A stretch of 10,679 nt of DNA, taken from positions 1 to 10,679 of the forward strand of contig MFGM01000018.1 of NCBI GenBank assembly GCA_001778275.1. The letters are read 5' to 3'. A model generated the notes under the pieces. The model ran no database searches, was not told the DNA's origin, and saw only the letters and a program-made list of their open reading frames with translations. Below, in pieces: positions 1 to 6,829 of the stretch; position 1 is the stretch's first letter; the number at the start of each line of letters is the position of its first letter. This stretch comes from Candidatus Falkowbacteria bacterium RIFOXYC2_FULL_48_21 (lineage in GTDB: Bacteria; Patescibacteriota; Patescibacteriia; UBA11705; JABHMO01). Both the position numbers and the translations under genes were made by a program.

Positions 1-1747
1 TGTCATACGCGCCACCGCACTCCGTACCGCCAAAACGGAAAATATTTTTTTCCGCCGCGCAATAGCCGTACGCCTCGCACTCGCCCTGATCATTCATGCG
101 GATACAGCTTTCAATGTCCGCGCAATACTCGGCACGTTCGGCCGCGCTCGCGCTGACAAGCAATTGACCGCTGACGACCGCCTTGCACTGCGATTGCGGA
201 TAACGCAGAGCCCAATTCGGATCGATCAAATGGCAAAAACGACTCATATCATCAGCCTCGCCCTTGACCGGACAATTGGTATAATTATCAATCACATTTT
301 TCAAAGTGATCGCGGAACCGGGTTCAACCTTGAGCGCGGCCAGCTCCCAACCGATCGGCAGGATGCGCGCTTTGCGCAATTTCACCAGATTGGAATAACA
401 ATAACCGGTCGCGTAGCAATCATCGCTCTTTTGTCTGTCATCATCCGGCCCGATAATGGGAAAATTGCCGTTCAACGCGCCTGATTCGATCGCCTGCGCC
501 ACGGTCAACGGTTTGTCTTGCGACGCACTCCGCACCGCGTCGGCGAAACCGCCATCCATCACGCACGAATTGAGCTGACGCTCCGCGCCGAGCGAGCAAG
601 TGGAGTATTCGGTCAATAAATCGATTTGTTTTTGGGAAAAAGAAAAGTCCATTTTCACGGACGCGAACTCCGCGGCCGTGGTTTGCTTCGTATCCATCAC
701 GTGCTGTTCCGGATTGTAAGACTTTGACGGGTCAACCAATCCTTTTTTGAAATACTTGTCCATGATCATCTTTTGGAAAAACTGCGATACGAAAGTATTG
801 AGAAAAGCGATAGCGACCTGCTCCGGAATCGAGGTGAGTACCTCCGATGATGCGTTCACTTCCGTTTCTTCGGTTTGTTTGGCTTTTTCCAGTTCTTGCT
901 CGCTGTGCGCGCGCGTCAAAGAAGACGGCGTCTTGATATTCAAGCCGGCGATACCGGTCACGCCTTTGGTGCCCTGATCTTCCTGGCGCTGTTTTTCCTT
1001 GGCTTCCAATTCCGCGATCTGCGTCTCGAGCATCTTCGACTCCGCGGACAAATAAATACCCACGTCGCTCTTGCTCGGCGTGAAAGCGACATCAAACGTT
1101 TCTTGCAGCATGGCCAAACTCTGACCCGATGGATTTTTCATTTCCTTCAAAACGCTATTATACTTTTCTTGAATCCCCGCCCCGAACGCTTTCCAATTGC
1201 CCTTGAGCTTTTGCAAGGTACAATCAGGCTTCTTGAGCTGTTCATAACCCACATCGAGATAATTAAACTGGAACCCGAGCTTCATGCCCAGTTCAAATTC
1301 CGGTAAAGACGGGTTACAAACATCCATACCCAAAAAATCGCTCATGTTATCCAAAAATTGACCGATCATTTGATCTTTCAGATCTTGCTGAAACTCCTTG
1401 AACGCGTCCTCGTAAAACATCGAGCCCTCGCCCCAACTGCCGGACGCCATATATGTCACCGACTGCTCCGCCAGCTTGCGAGCCATTTTTACCAATAAAT
1501 TTTTGATTGTCACTGACACGGTCAAAAGCAAGCCCTTATACAATTGCTTGGCAATGCCATCTTTGGCCTTTTCCCCCACCTTGGCGATTTTTTCCTGCGC
1601 CGAATCAACCACGCGCGCCGGATCGGTGTACTGCGCATTCGCCGGCAAAGCGGCCAAGAGCGCCGGCCACAACACTTGCAACACAAACAAGGCGGAAACG
1701 ATCAGCGTTACCGCTTTGGTGAATTTTTTATTGCGAGAAAAAAACAT
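1..1747 (-). CDS. Secreted cysteine-rich protein of unknown function (C-terminus beyond window)
   Basis: Reading leftward from the ATG at 1747-1745, the frame stays open to the window edge: 582 codons, no stop. Residues 1-38 form a signal peptide: basic start (RNKK at 5-8), hydrophobic core at about 12-34, and a signal peptidase I site after Ala-Asn-Ala (36-38), so the mature protein probably starts at Gln39. The next ~100 residues are charged and probably helical. All 14 visible cysteines lie between residues 144 and 577 and become dense toward the left edge, with spacings such as CYATGYC and CEAYGYC. An even number of cysteines in an exported protein suggests disulfides (inference). I recognise no domain or active site. 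It follows the anchored TSP3-repeat gene at 1862-2818 and may act with it at the cell surface, a guess from position only. No clear Shine-Dalgarno; the 114-bp gap upstream is a heptamer-repeat element. The + strand open frames here are shadows. Confidence 0.88.
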   Translation of the reverse strand, partial: MFFSRNKKFTKAVTLIVSALFVLQVLWPALLAALPANAQYTDPARVVDSAQEKIAKVGEKAKDGIAKQLYKGLLLTVSVTIKNLLVKMARKLAEQSVTYMASGSWGEGSMFYEDAFKEFQQDLKDQMIGQFLDNMSDFLGMDVCNPSLPEFELGMKLGFQFNYLDVGYEQLKKPDCTLQKLKGNWKAFGAGIQEKYNSVLKEMKNPSGQSLAMLQETFDVAFTPSKSDVGIYLSAESKMLETQIAELEAKEKQRQEDQGTKGVTGIAGLNIKTPSSLTRAHSEQELEKAKQTEETEVNASSEVLTSIPEQVAIAFLNTFVSQFFQKMIMDKYFKKGLVDPSKSYNPEQHVMDTKQTTAAEFASVKMDFSFSQKQIDLLTEYSTCSLGAERQLNSCVMDGGFADAVRSASQDKPLTVAQAIESGALNGNFPIIGPDDDRQKSDDCYATGYCYSNLVKLRKARILPIGWELAALKVEPGSAITLKNVIDNYTNCPVKGEADDMSRFCHLIDPNWALRYPQSQCKAVVSGQLLVSASAAERAEYCADIESCIRMNDQGECEAYGYCAAEKNIFRFGGTECGGAYD

Positions 1748-1754
1748 AACGGAA

Positions 1755-1860
1755 GAAATTGGAAATAAGAAATTGGAAATTAGGGCCGGCTGACAAGATT
1801 AGCCCCTGCGATTAAATCGTATTAGCCAACCCAAATTTCCAATTTCCTGTTTCAAATTTC
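1755..1860. repeat. Heptamer repeat element with inverted arms (GAAATTR family)
   Basis: The left arm at 1755-1782 is four in-phase heptamers: GAAATTG, GAAATAA, GAAATTG, GAAATTA. The right arm at 1833-1860 is four heptamers of the same family on the other strand: GAAATTT, GAAACAG, GAAATTG, GAAATTT. The best-paired part is 1769-1785 against 1830-1846, 16 of 17 bases complementary. Between the arms is a ~45-bp core. The element fills nearly the whole gap between the secreted-protein gene and the TSP3-repeat gene, starting one base past the latter's TAG stop. It could fold into a long hairpin in the transcript. I do not call it a terminator because no T-run follows the stem. Confidence 0.85.
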
Positions 1861-1861
1861 A

Positions 1862-2818
1862 CTACTCTTTCACTCCCTTCCCCGCCTGATCCAGCGCTTC
1901 TTGATAAATCTTCATCAACTCTTCATCGCCGATCAACTTTAATTCCGCCTCGGAAAAACCCTGCTCCAAAAGCAACTTGCGCACTTCGGCCGCGGAGATA
2001 CCGCTCAACGTATTCAACGCCTCCGTCGCGCTGGTCGCCTTGTTTTCAATCTCCGTCAACTTGCCCGCTTCGACTTGCGTCGAGCGAGGCGAGCCGGAAG
2101 CCGCCGGTTGGTTGGTCTGAAATTGCTTGGCCAACTCCGGATTTTGTTCCAACGCTTGACTATAAATTTCAAGCAATGTGGCGTCGTCAATCGCCGCCGC
2201 TTGCTCCGCCGTCACCTTGCCGGACGAGACAAGCACTTTGCGCAAGTCTTCCGTATTTACCTGTGCCGCGCTGACAATGGTGCCGCCGGTCGCCTCATCG
2301 ATCGACACGGATGCGCCCGATGCGCCGGCCGCCACGCCGCCGGACTGAAAACAACTTTGTCCCTCCTGACAAGTCGGATCGGTATGATTGGCGATCTCGT
2401 CGAAGTCATCAAGGCCATCGCTATCACTGTCCGCCAAATACGGACTGGTATCGTAAACGTACAATTCTTCAAAATCGTTAATTTTGTCGGCATCGGTATC
2501 AGACGCTTTCAACTCATCCTGACTTTTTTGCGACAAATCAAGTTGGTCTTTCGGTTCTGCGACTATTTCTTTTTCATTGCCGGTAACGGGCAACGGTAAA
2601 TTCAAAGTCCGACTCATTTGCCACACGGCGAGGCCGATTGCCAATACCACCACGAGGCCGATGGACGACAAAACAATATTTTGCCGCTTGGTCAATTTGG
2701 CGCGAGGAATAAAATCACCGGCGCTCGCGTTTTCATCGCTCGCCATAATTCTTTGCAAATCATCTTGATTTTTCTCATCGGCCTCGACCGGTTGATTAAG
2801 TAAATTTTGCGCATCCAT
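1862..2818 (-). CDS. Membrane-anchored thrombospondin type 3 repeat protein with a duplicated helical module
   Basis: 318 residues from the ATG at 2818; an in-frame TTG two codons earlier is a less likely start. The acidic N-terminus (about 1-38) is followed by a basic patch (RAKLTKR, about 39-45) and one membrane helix (about 48-67). This predicts a type II anchor with the C-terminal ~250 residues outside. Residues ~107-150 hold two Asp-rich calcium-binding repeats of thrombospondin type 3 style (DTDADKINDFEE, then DSDSDGLDDFDE), followed by a close cysteine pair, TCQEGQSC. A Gly/Ala/Ser linker leads to two related helical units, about 189-226 and 277-310, sharing the pattern (L/V)RK(V/L)L...E(I/L)...(K/E)IY..AL(D/E)Q. 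The linker between them contains the 28-bp repeat shared with the GT-C gene. A surface or adhesion role fits the architecture but is inference. It has its own promoter and precedes the secreted cysteine-rich gene. Confidence 0.9.
   Translation of the reverse strand: MDAQNLLNQPVEADEKNQDDLQRIMASDENASAGDFIPRAKLTKRQNIVLSSIGLVVVLAIGLAVWQMSRTLNLPLPVTGNEKEIVAEPKDQLDLSQKSQDELKASDTDADKINDFEELYVYDTSPYLADSDSDGLDDFDEIANHTDPTCQEGQSCFQSGGVAAGASGASVSIDEATGGTIVSAAQVNTEDLRKVLVSSGKVTAEQAAAIDDATLLEIYSQALEQNPELAKQFQTNQPAASGSPRSTQVEAGKLTEIENKATSATEALNTLSGISAAEVRKLLLEQGFSEAELKLIGDEELMKIYQEALDQAGKGVKE
2071..2098. repeat. 28-bp dispersed repeat inside the TSP3-repeat gene, copy 1
   Basis: These 28 bases are the exact reverse complement of 7831-7858, inside the GT-C glycosyltransferase gene; the bases on both sides differ. 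The start contains a small hairpin, CGAC/GTCG (2071-2074 with 2079-2082). Here the repeat is read in frame on the minus strand and encodes roughly SGSPRSTQV, in the linker between the two helical units. This is a place likely to tolerate insertion. Confidence 0.88.
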
Positions 2819-2896
2819 AGGCAAAAAACAATCAAACCACGAGCGTTGATTAAACGTGCTCGCTTGCGCTATTTTTCATACCTTTTTATTAAGCTA

Positions 2897-2924
2897 ATTA
2901 TAACACAATGAACCGACGGAGCAA
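2897..2924 (-). promoter_or_regulatory. Probable sigma-70-type promoter for the TSP3-repeat gene
   Basis: On the minus strand a perfect TATAAT occupies 2902-2897. A weak -35 match, TTGCTC, lies at 2924-2919 with a 16-base spacer. Transcription would start near 2890, giving a leader of about 70 bases before the ATG at 2818. The leader contains a possible stem, CGAGC/GCTCG, around 2837-2860. The match is by eye; the -35 is only 3 of 6. It is the best promoter-like sequence I found between genes in the window. Confidence 0.6.
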
Positions 2925-2952
2925 AATAAAAAAGTGGATAAACAAGCAAGGT

Positions 2953-3080
2953 GAAATCCGAAATAAGAAATAAGAAATTGGGGTCGGCTAATGAGCTTAC
3001 TCCCCATAGCGAAACCATATCGGCCGGCCAAAATTTCTCCCAACGTGATCCCTTCGAGACAATTTCTAATTTCTTATTTC
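2953..3080. repeat. Heptamer repeat element with inverted arms (GAAATAA/GAAATTG family) overlapping the ksgA 3' end
   Basis: The left arm at 2953-2980 is four in-phase heptamers: GAAATCC, GAAATAA, GAAATAA, GAAATTG. The right arm at 3060-3080, read on the other strand, is GAAATAA, GAAATTA, GAAATTG. Bases 2960-2980 and 3060-3080 are complementary at 20 of 21 positions. The right arm runs into ksgA and supplies its last four codons and TAG stop. The ~80-base core partly resembles the core of the 1755-1860 element (shared GGG.CGGCT start and CCCC..GCGA block), so the two are probably related copies. Confidence 0.82.
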
Positions 3081-3893
3081 TTCCGTTAATTTTACCCAGT
3101 CTTCCACGGACAATTCTTCCGCTCGCGCGTTCTCCTTCAACCAGAACGCGGCCAAGGCCTTGGCCACCTTCTCCACACCAAAGGTGCGTAAATTATTTTT
3201 TAACTGCTTGCGCTTCGCGGCAAAGCCGCTTTTAACGATCGGCCAAAACGCCGTTTGATTTACATTACTGAAACGATGGCCGATATTAGTCAGCCGAATC
3301 ACCGCGCTATCCACGTTCGGCGACGGAGAAAAGCAAGTGCGACTAACCGGAAAACAAATCTTCGGCTCGGCGTAAAACTGGACGGCCACAGCCAGCAAAC
3401 TCATTTCCCCCGGCTTCGCCGTAATGCGCTCGGCCACTTCCCGTTGCACCATAAGCGTCATCTCTTTTGGAGCGATTAACGGATCCAAGTATTTTTTCAA
3501 AAAACGGCCGGTAATACCATACGGCAGATTGGCCACGATTTTGTAATTGCCGGCGCTAAATTCGGGATTCAACTCGGCCGGCTCGATTCGCAGCGCGTCG
3601 GCGTTCACCAACTGCACCGTTGAAACGCCGCCGGCGGTCAACCGATCGCCGAGCAGGGCGAACAACCGCTTGTCCGCTTCAATCGCCAACACTTTTGCCG
3701 CTCGCGGCGCCAGCTCGAACGTCAAAATCCCCGGCCCCGGCCCGATTTCGAGCACGTTGTCTGTTTTTTTCAACTCGGCCGCATCCACAATCTTGTGCAA
3801 AATATTTTTGTCAATCAAAAAATTTTGCCCGCGCCGGCGATTGGGCTTGATGGCGTATTGTTTTAACAATTCCCTTAAATCAAACAACTTCAT
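3066..3893 (-). CDS. rsmA: 16S rRNA (adenine1518-N6/adenine1519-N6)-dimethyltransferase RsmA (KsgA)
   Basis: 275 residues, normal for the family. The family uses SAM to dimethylate two adjacent adenines in the helix 45 loop of 16S rRNA during late small-subunit assembly. Visible landmarks: the N-terminal RRRGQNFLID (19-28); SAM motif I EIGPGPG (49-55); acidic motif II IEAD (71-74); NADAL (97-101); catalytic motif IV NLPY (122-125); and the C-terminal signatures SPNVDSAVIRL (191-201) and FAAKRKQLKNNL (224-235). I chose the ATG at 3893: the family begins just before the GQNFL block, whereas the longer frame from 3986 would translate a palindromic repeat and overlap the upstream GT2 gene. The final residues (EIRN) and stop are encoded by a heptamer-repeat arm. 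No Shine-Dalgarno is visible. It is the one clear housekeeping gene in an otherwise envelope-related run. Confidence 0.96.
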   Translation of the reverse strand: MKLFDLRELLKQYAIKPNRRRGQNFLIDKNILHKIVDAAELKKTDNVLEIGPGPGILTFELAPRAAKVLAIEADKRLFALLGDRLTAGGVSTVQLVNADALRIEPAELNPEFSAGNYKIVANLPYGITGRFLKKYLDPLIAPKEMTLMVQREVAERITAKPGEMSLLAVAVQFYAEPKICFPVSRTCFSPSPNVDSAVIRLTNIGHRFSNVNQTAFWPIVKSGFAAKRKQLKNNLRTFGVEKVAKALAAFWLKENARAEELSVEDWVKLTEEIRN

Positions 3894-3912
3894 AAAATCA
3901 TTGACGCGCGGC

Positions 3913-3956
3913 GCTCCCATGCGCCGCCCGCCTGCGCAGGCAGGTATCATGGGAGC
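3913..3956. repeat. Nested palindromic repeat between GT2 and rsmA
   Basis: The outer arms GCTCCCATG (3913-3921) and CATGGGAGC (3948-3956) are perfect 9-bp inverted repeats. Inside lies the perfect 12-bp palindrome GCCTGCGCAGGC (3930-3941), extended by CC/GG after one mismatch. The element sits in the 74 bp between the GT2 stop and the rsmA ATG. It has no T-run on the downstream side, so a REP-like or MITE-like element is more likely than a terminator. The CCTGCGCAGG centre resembles palindromes that are abundant in several proteobacteria (from memory, not checked). Confidence 0.8.
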
Positions 3957-3967
3957 ATGGTTTTGGT

Positions 3968-4681
3968 TCAATCTCGACGCCGCCAAACCGCTCGCACGGT
4001 CAACGCCAGCACCCCAAAACCATATTTAACGCTCCGCCAAAAATTAATGCTGGATGAATTTTTTTCATACCGCGCCGGACAAGGCGCTTCCGCGACACGC
4101 AATTTCAACGACGCCGCGGCAACCAACAGTTGATTGTCAAAAATAAAATCATTGGAAAATTTTTCAAATGGGATTTTCATCAACGCTCCCCGCTCGTACG
4201 CCCGGTAACCGGTATGATACTCCGACAGGTTCAAGCCAAGCGCGACATTCTGGACTTTCGTTAAAAAACGATTGAACAAAAACTTATAAAACGGCATGCC
4301 GCCCGCTCGTGCGCCGCCGTCGAGAAACCGCGAACCAAGCGCGAGGTCGCAATCCCCACCGGCGACCTTGTCCGCCAAAACCGAAATCAACTTCGGATCG
4401 TACTGATAGTCAGGATGCAGCATCACGATTATATCAGCTCCGCGCGCCAACGCCAAACCATAACACGTTTTCTGATTGGCGCCATAACCGCGATTTTGTT
4501 CATGTTCAACCACCGTCAAGCCGATCCCGCGCGCCAAGTCCGCCGTGCCGTCACGACTGGCGTCGTCAACCAAAATAATTTCGTCGACAATATCGCGCGG
4601 AATTTCAACCACGGTTTTTTCCAGCGTCCGCGCCGCGTTGTACGCCGGCAAGACAACGATGATTTTTAAATCATTAAGCAT
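3968..4681 (-). CDS. Family 2 glycosyltransferase, polyprenyl-phosphate-sugar synthase-like
   Basis: 237 residues, a single GT-A domain with no membrane helix. The N-terminal strand IIVVLPAYN (7-15) starts the nucleotide-binding fold; VDDAS (38-42) holds the first conserved aspartates. The metal-binding region is MLHPDYQYDP (87-96), a common variant of the DxD site in the dolichol-phosphate-mannose synthase-like group. GSRF (116-119), SEYHTGYRAY (153-162) and FIFDNQLL (179-186) are further family landmarks; the C-terminus YEKNSSSINF resembles the acceptor-loop region. Such enzymes typically move a sugar from a nucleotide donor to a polyprenyl phosphate at the cytoplasmic face. The GT-C enzyme at 7536-9140 is the type that uses such donors, so the two may act in sequence (inference). 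Sugar specificity cannot be read from sequence. ATG at 4681; no Shine-Dalgarno seen. Confidence 0.92.
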   Translation of the reverse strand: MLNDLKIIVVLPAYNAARTLEKTVVEIPRDIVDEIILVDDASRDGTADLARGIGLTVVEHEQNRGYGANQKTCYGLALARGADIIVMLHPDYQYDPKLISVLADKVAGGDCDLALGSRFLDGGARAGGMPFYKFLFNRFLTKVQNVALGLNLSEYHTGYRAYERGALMKIPFEKFSNDFIFDNQLLVAAASLKLRVAEAPCPARYEKNSSSINFWRSVKYGFGVLALTVRAVWRRRD

Positions 4682-4688
4682 ATGCCAC

Positions 4689-4770
4689 GAGGATTGAGAG
4701 ATTGACCTGATTAAATCCGCTCAATTTGCTTAATCGGCTCAATTCGCTCAATTCTCTCTCCCCTATCCTC
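4689..4770. repeat. Intergenic repeat with four 9-mers and short inverted ends
   Basis: The 87-bp gap between the radical SAM gene and GT2 holds four in-phase 9-mers at 4718-4753: CGCTCAATT, TGCTTAATC, GGCTCAATT, CGCTCAATT. The gap ends are inverted: GAGGAT at 4689-4694 pairs with ATCCTC at 4765-4770, and GAGAGATTGA near 4696-4705 pairs with TCAATTCTCTC (4748-4758) with one extra base. The right end overlaps the TGA stop of the radical SAM gene. The layout is that of the heptamer elements elsewhere in the window but with a different unit length. Confidence 0.7.
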
Positions 4771-6157
4771 ATTTCATCACTCGCCACGCTTTGCGTAAAT
4801 AATTTTTCAACATCGCCCACGATCGGACTCTTTTCACCGCGCGGAAAATTTGCCGCGGCCGAAGATAAAATTGCCGAGTAACGCGACGACGAAAAACATC
4901 CAATTCCGTCTTGGAAACGACCGCAAGCGCCGGCGCGTTGAAAACGGTTCGGCCGAACAATTCATCAGCCACCAAGCCGCCAGCTTGCGCTGAAACGAAA
5001 ATCTCAGTGCCGGGAAACGGATACGCTTCGTGAAACTCGACAAAGTCGCCGTCCAGTTCAAGTGCGAAACGCCGCGTTTGTTCCAGTGTTTCCCGCGATT
5101 CTCCGGGCAGGCCGAGAACAAAGAATAAGTAGGTTAAAATTCCGGCTGACCGACACGCCACCACCGCCGCGCGGCTCTGGTCCAAGGTTATTTTTTTGTT
5201 CGCTTGATCGAGAATTTCTTGGTTGCCACTTTCAATGCCAAGCCCCAGCATCACGCACCCGGCGCGCTTCATCAGTTTGGACAAGCCGCTATCAAGAGTA
5301 TCCACCCGGCTGTTGGCAAACCATTCCACCGGCAAACCCCGCCTGATAATTGCCTCGCAAAAGGCCGCCACCCACGCCCGCTCGGCCGTGAAGTTGTCGG
5401 CGCGTAAATAAAAATTTTTAATTTTGTACTTGTCCAAACACTCGCGTATCTCATTCACCACGCTGTCAACCGAACGCCGACAATCAACTGATCCGGCAAC
5501 AGCCTTGACTAAACAAAACGCGCAATTATTCGCACAGCCGCGGCCAACCAAGACCGATGTCATCCGATCCCCCGTGTCCGGCCGAACGTACAAATCATTA
5601 TCAAGCAAATCTCGCGCCGGCAACGGCGCCAAATCCAAGTTTTTTTCAAACGGCCGATTCGGGTTTTCTTTTATTTCTTCGCCGGCTCGGTAAACCAGGC
5701 CGAGAATTTTTTCATTGGCCCAGCCGGCGGCCAAATCCGCGGCCGCAAACTCCGCTTCTTGCTTGATCGCCGCGTCGATAAACAGCGCGTCGGCCAAAAC
5801 TTCTTTCGCCTCAACGGCAAAGTGCGCGCCTTTGACAATAATTTTAACGCCCGGTCGCGCCTTTTTCACCTGCGCGCAAAAAGCCAAATCCGCGCGCAAT
5901 GTCGGCGTGGTGCAATTGACAATCAACAAATCAGGCGCGAAGTTATGAAACTCGCGCCAAAACTTGTCCGCGCCATCAGAATAAGCCTGATAATCACCAA
6001 CGCGCGATTCCCAGCCGTGCGCCTGAAAGACGCTCGCCAGGCAAGCCAAATCAAGCGGCATTCTCAAGCCGGAACTCAAATTCGCCACCGGCACTTGGCA
6101 CCGATCATCGCGAATCAAGGTGCCGGTGGGCGGATTGATCAATAAAACGCGCATCAT
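4769..6157 (-). CDS. Radical SAM protein with probable N-terminal B12-binding domain
   Basis: 462 residues. The cluster motif CANNCAFC (208-215) has the CxxxCxxC spacing that binds the [4Fe-4S] cluster which cleaves SAM. Residues ~1-150 have the Rossmann-like layout of a cobalamin-binding domain: MRVLLINPP at the start, LACLASVFQAHGWE (37-50), PDLLIVNCTTPT (75-86), VKIIVKGAHFA (104-114). The classic cobalamin-ligand motif DxHxxG is not evident, which is common in this class. The radical SAM barrel (about 200-390) includes GIESG (307-311) and a YPFPGTEIF stretch (379-387). Class B relatives include methylases and ring-forming enzymes acting on lipids, antibiotics and cofactors; the substrate here cannot be predicted. 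Its place among glycosyltransferases and a methyltransferase suggests envelope lipid or glycan modification (inference). Two adjacent ATG codons (6157, 6154) could both serve as start; no strong Shine-Dalgarno. The stop is TGA. Confidence 0.9.
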   Translation of the reverse strand: MMRVLLINPPTGTLIRDDRCQVPVANLSSGLRMPLDLACLASVFQAHGWESRVGDYQAYSDGADKFWREFHNFAPDLLIVNCTTPTLRADLAFCAQVKKARPGVKIIVKGAHFAVEAKEVLADALFIDAAIKQEAEFAAADLAAGWANEKILGLVYRAGEEIKENPNRPFEKNLDLAPLPARDLLDNDLYVRPDTGDRMTSVLVGRGCANNCAFCLVKAVAGSVDCRRSVDSVVNEIRECLDKYKIKNFYLRADNFTAERAWVAAFCEAIIRRGLPVEWFANSRVDTLDSGLSKLMKRAGCVMLGLGIESGNQEILDQANKKITLDQSRAAVVACRSAGILTYLFFVLGLPGESRETLEQTRRFALELDGDFVEFHEAYPFPGTEIFVSAQAGGLVADELFGRTVFNAPALAVVSKTELDVFRRRVTRQFYLRPRQIFRAVKRVRSWAMLKNYLRKAWRVMK

Positions 6158-6170
6158 AACGAATAGTCCA

Positions 6171-6227
6171 GAGTCAAAAGTCTAAAGTCTAAAGTCATGG
6201 CACCGAACGACTTTAGACTTTTGACTC
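6171..6227. repeat. Perfect 18-bp inverted repeat built of the CTTTAGA heptamer family
   Basis: GAGTCAAAAGTCTAAAGT (6171-6188) and its exact reverse complement (6210-6227) flank a 21-base spacer. The arms are heptamers (TCAAAAG, TCTAAAG and complements) of the family that makes the large array at 7386-7532. The element fills most of the 78-bp gap between the HAD gene and the radical SAM gene. In RNA it would form a long AU-rich hairpin. No following U-run is seen, so it may protect or process mRNA rather than terminate it (speculation). Confidence 0.87.
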
Positions 6228-6235
6228 GCCCTGCG

Positions 6236-6829
6236 CTATTCGATTATCCGACCAATTTGTTCTTTTAGCTTCTCAACACCCTCAAACTTCCACGCTCGCA
6301 AACCAAGACCGTTCGCTACGGCCACGTTCGCATCTGAATCATCGAAATACAAACACTCTTCCGGCGTCAAACCGTTCTCGTCCAAGATCAAGCGGTAAGC
6401 TCGCTCATCCGGCTTGATAAAACCGGTTTCAAACGAGTAGTAAACCTTTTCCGGCAGTGTTTTCAAAAATGTAAAATTTTCCGCGTAATATTCCGCGCGT
6501 TCGGCTAAATTATTGGACAGAATAAAAATCTTCAGACCGCGCGCTTTTAATCCCTCAACCAATTCAACCATATCCGGCACAACTTGTTCCGCGTGAAACC
6601 AATAGTCCGCGAACTCATCAGCGGAAAAATTAACGCGCCACTTGGCGAAGTAAGGTTGCCAATACGAAAACATGGCCGCCGCGCCCGGCTGACGCACGCG
6701 CGCCATCACGTCCTTTAGCGCCGGCAAAAACGCTTCCGACGCCACGCCAAAGTCCTGTTGGAATCGATCGCTGAGCTTGCGACTCTGCACAAACACGCCG
6801 TTTAGGTCAAAAATTATCGCTTTAATCAT
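6236..6829 (-). CDS. HAD superfamily hydrolase, subfamily IA-like, probable phosphatase
   Basis: 197 residues from the ATG at 6829. All four HAD motifs are visible: motif I IIFDLNGVF (5-13) with nucleophile Asp8; motif II ILSNN (103-107); motif III IKPDERAY (138-145) with Lys139; motif IV YFDDSDAN (161-168). Residues ~18-80 form a helical cap. The position two after the nucleophile is Asn10, where most phosphatases have the acid/base Asp. Related groups with FDLGGV or FDLGNV also lack it, so activity is not excluded, but the chemistry may be altered. The start is fixed by context: the ATG overlaps the methyltransferase TGA as ATGA, a coupling arrangement, while the upstream TTG at 6856 would add nine unrelated residues. 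Substrate unknown; a sugar phosphate would fit the neighbours (inference). Confidence 0.92.
   Translation of the reverse strand: MIKAIIFDLNGVFVQSRKLSDRFQQDFGVASEAFLPALKDVMARVRQPGAAAMFSYWQPYFAKWRVNFSADEFADYWFHAEQVVPDMVELVEGLKARGLKIFILSNNLAERAEYYAENFTFLKTLPEKVYYSFETGFIKPDERAYRLILDENGLTPEECLYFDDSDANVAVANGLGLRAWKFEGVEKLKEQIGRIIE

Noticed and set aside
164..1306. Open frames of 106, 76 and 143 codons on the + strand (164-484, 747-977, 875-1306)
   Set aside because: They lie antisense to the uninterrupted minus-strand secreted-protein gene, which has a signal peptide and coherent composition; the + strand products look like reversed coding sequence.
2850..2879. Nine-codon leader ORF (ATG at 2879, TAA at 2850) after the promoter of the TSP3 gene
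   Set aside because: Only about 11 bases from the inferred transcription start, no usable ribosome site, and short enough to occur by chance.
3894..3986. Longer start for rsmA giving 306 residues
   Set aside because: The extra 31 residues are a translated palindrome, overlap the upstream GT2 gene and precede the normal family N-terminus.
6171..6227. Rho-independent terminator
   Set aside because: The stem is strong but A/T-rich and no T-run follows it on the minus strand; the genes on both sides appear to be in one direction and close together.
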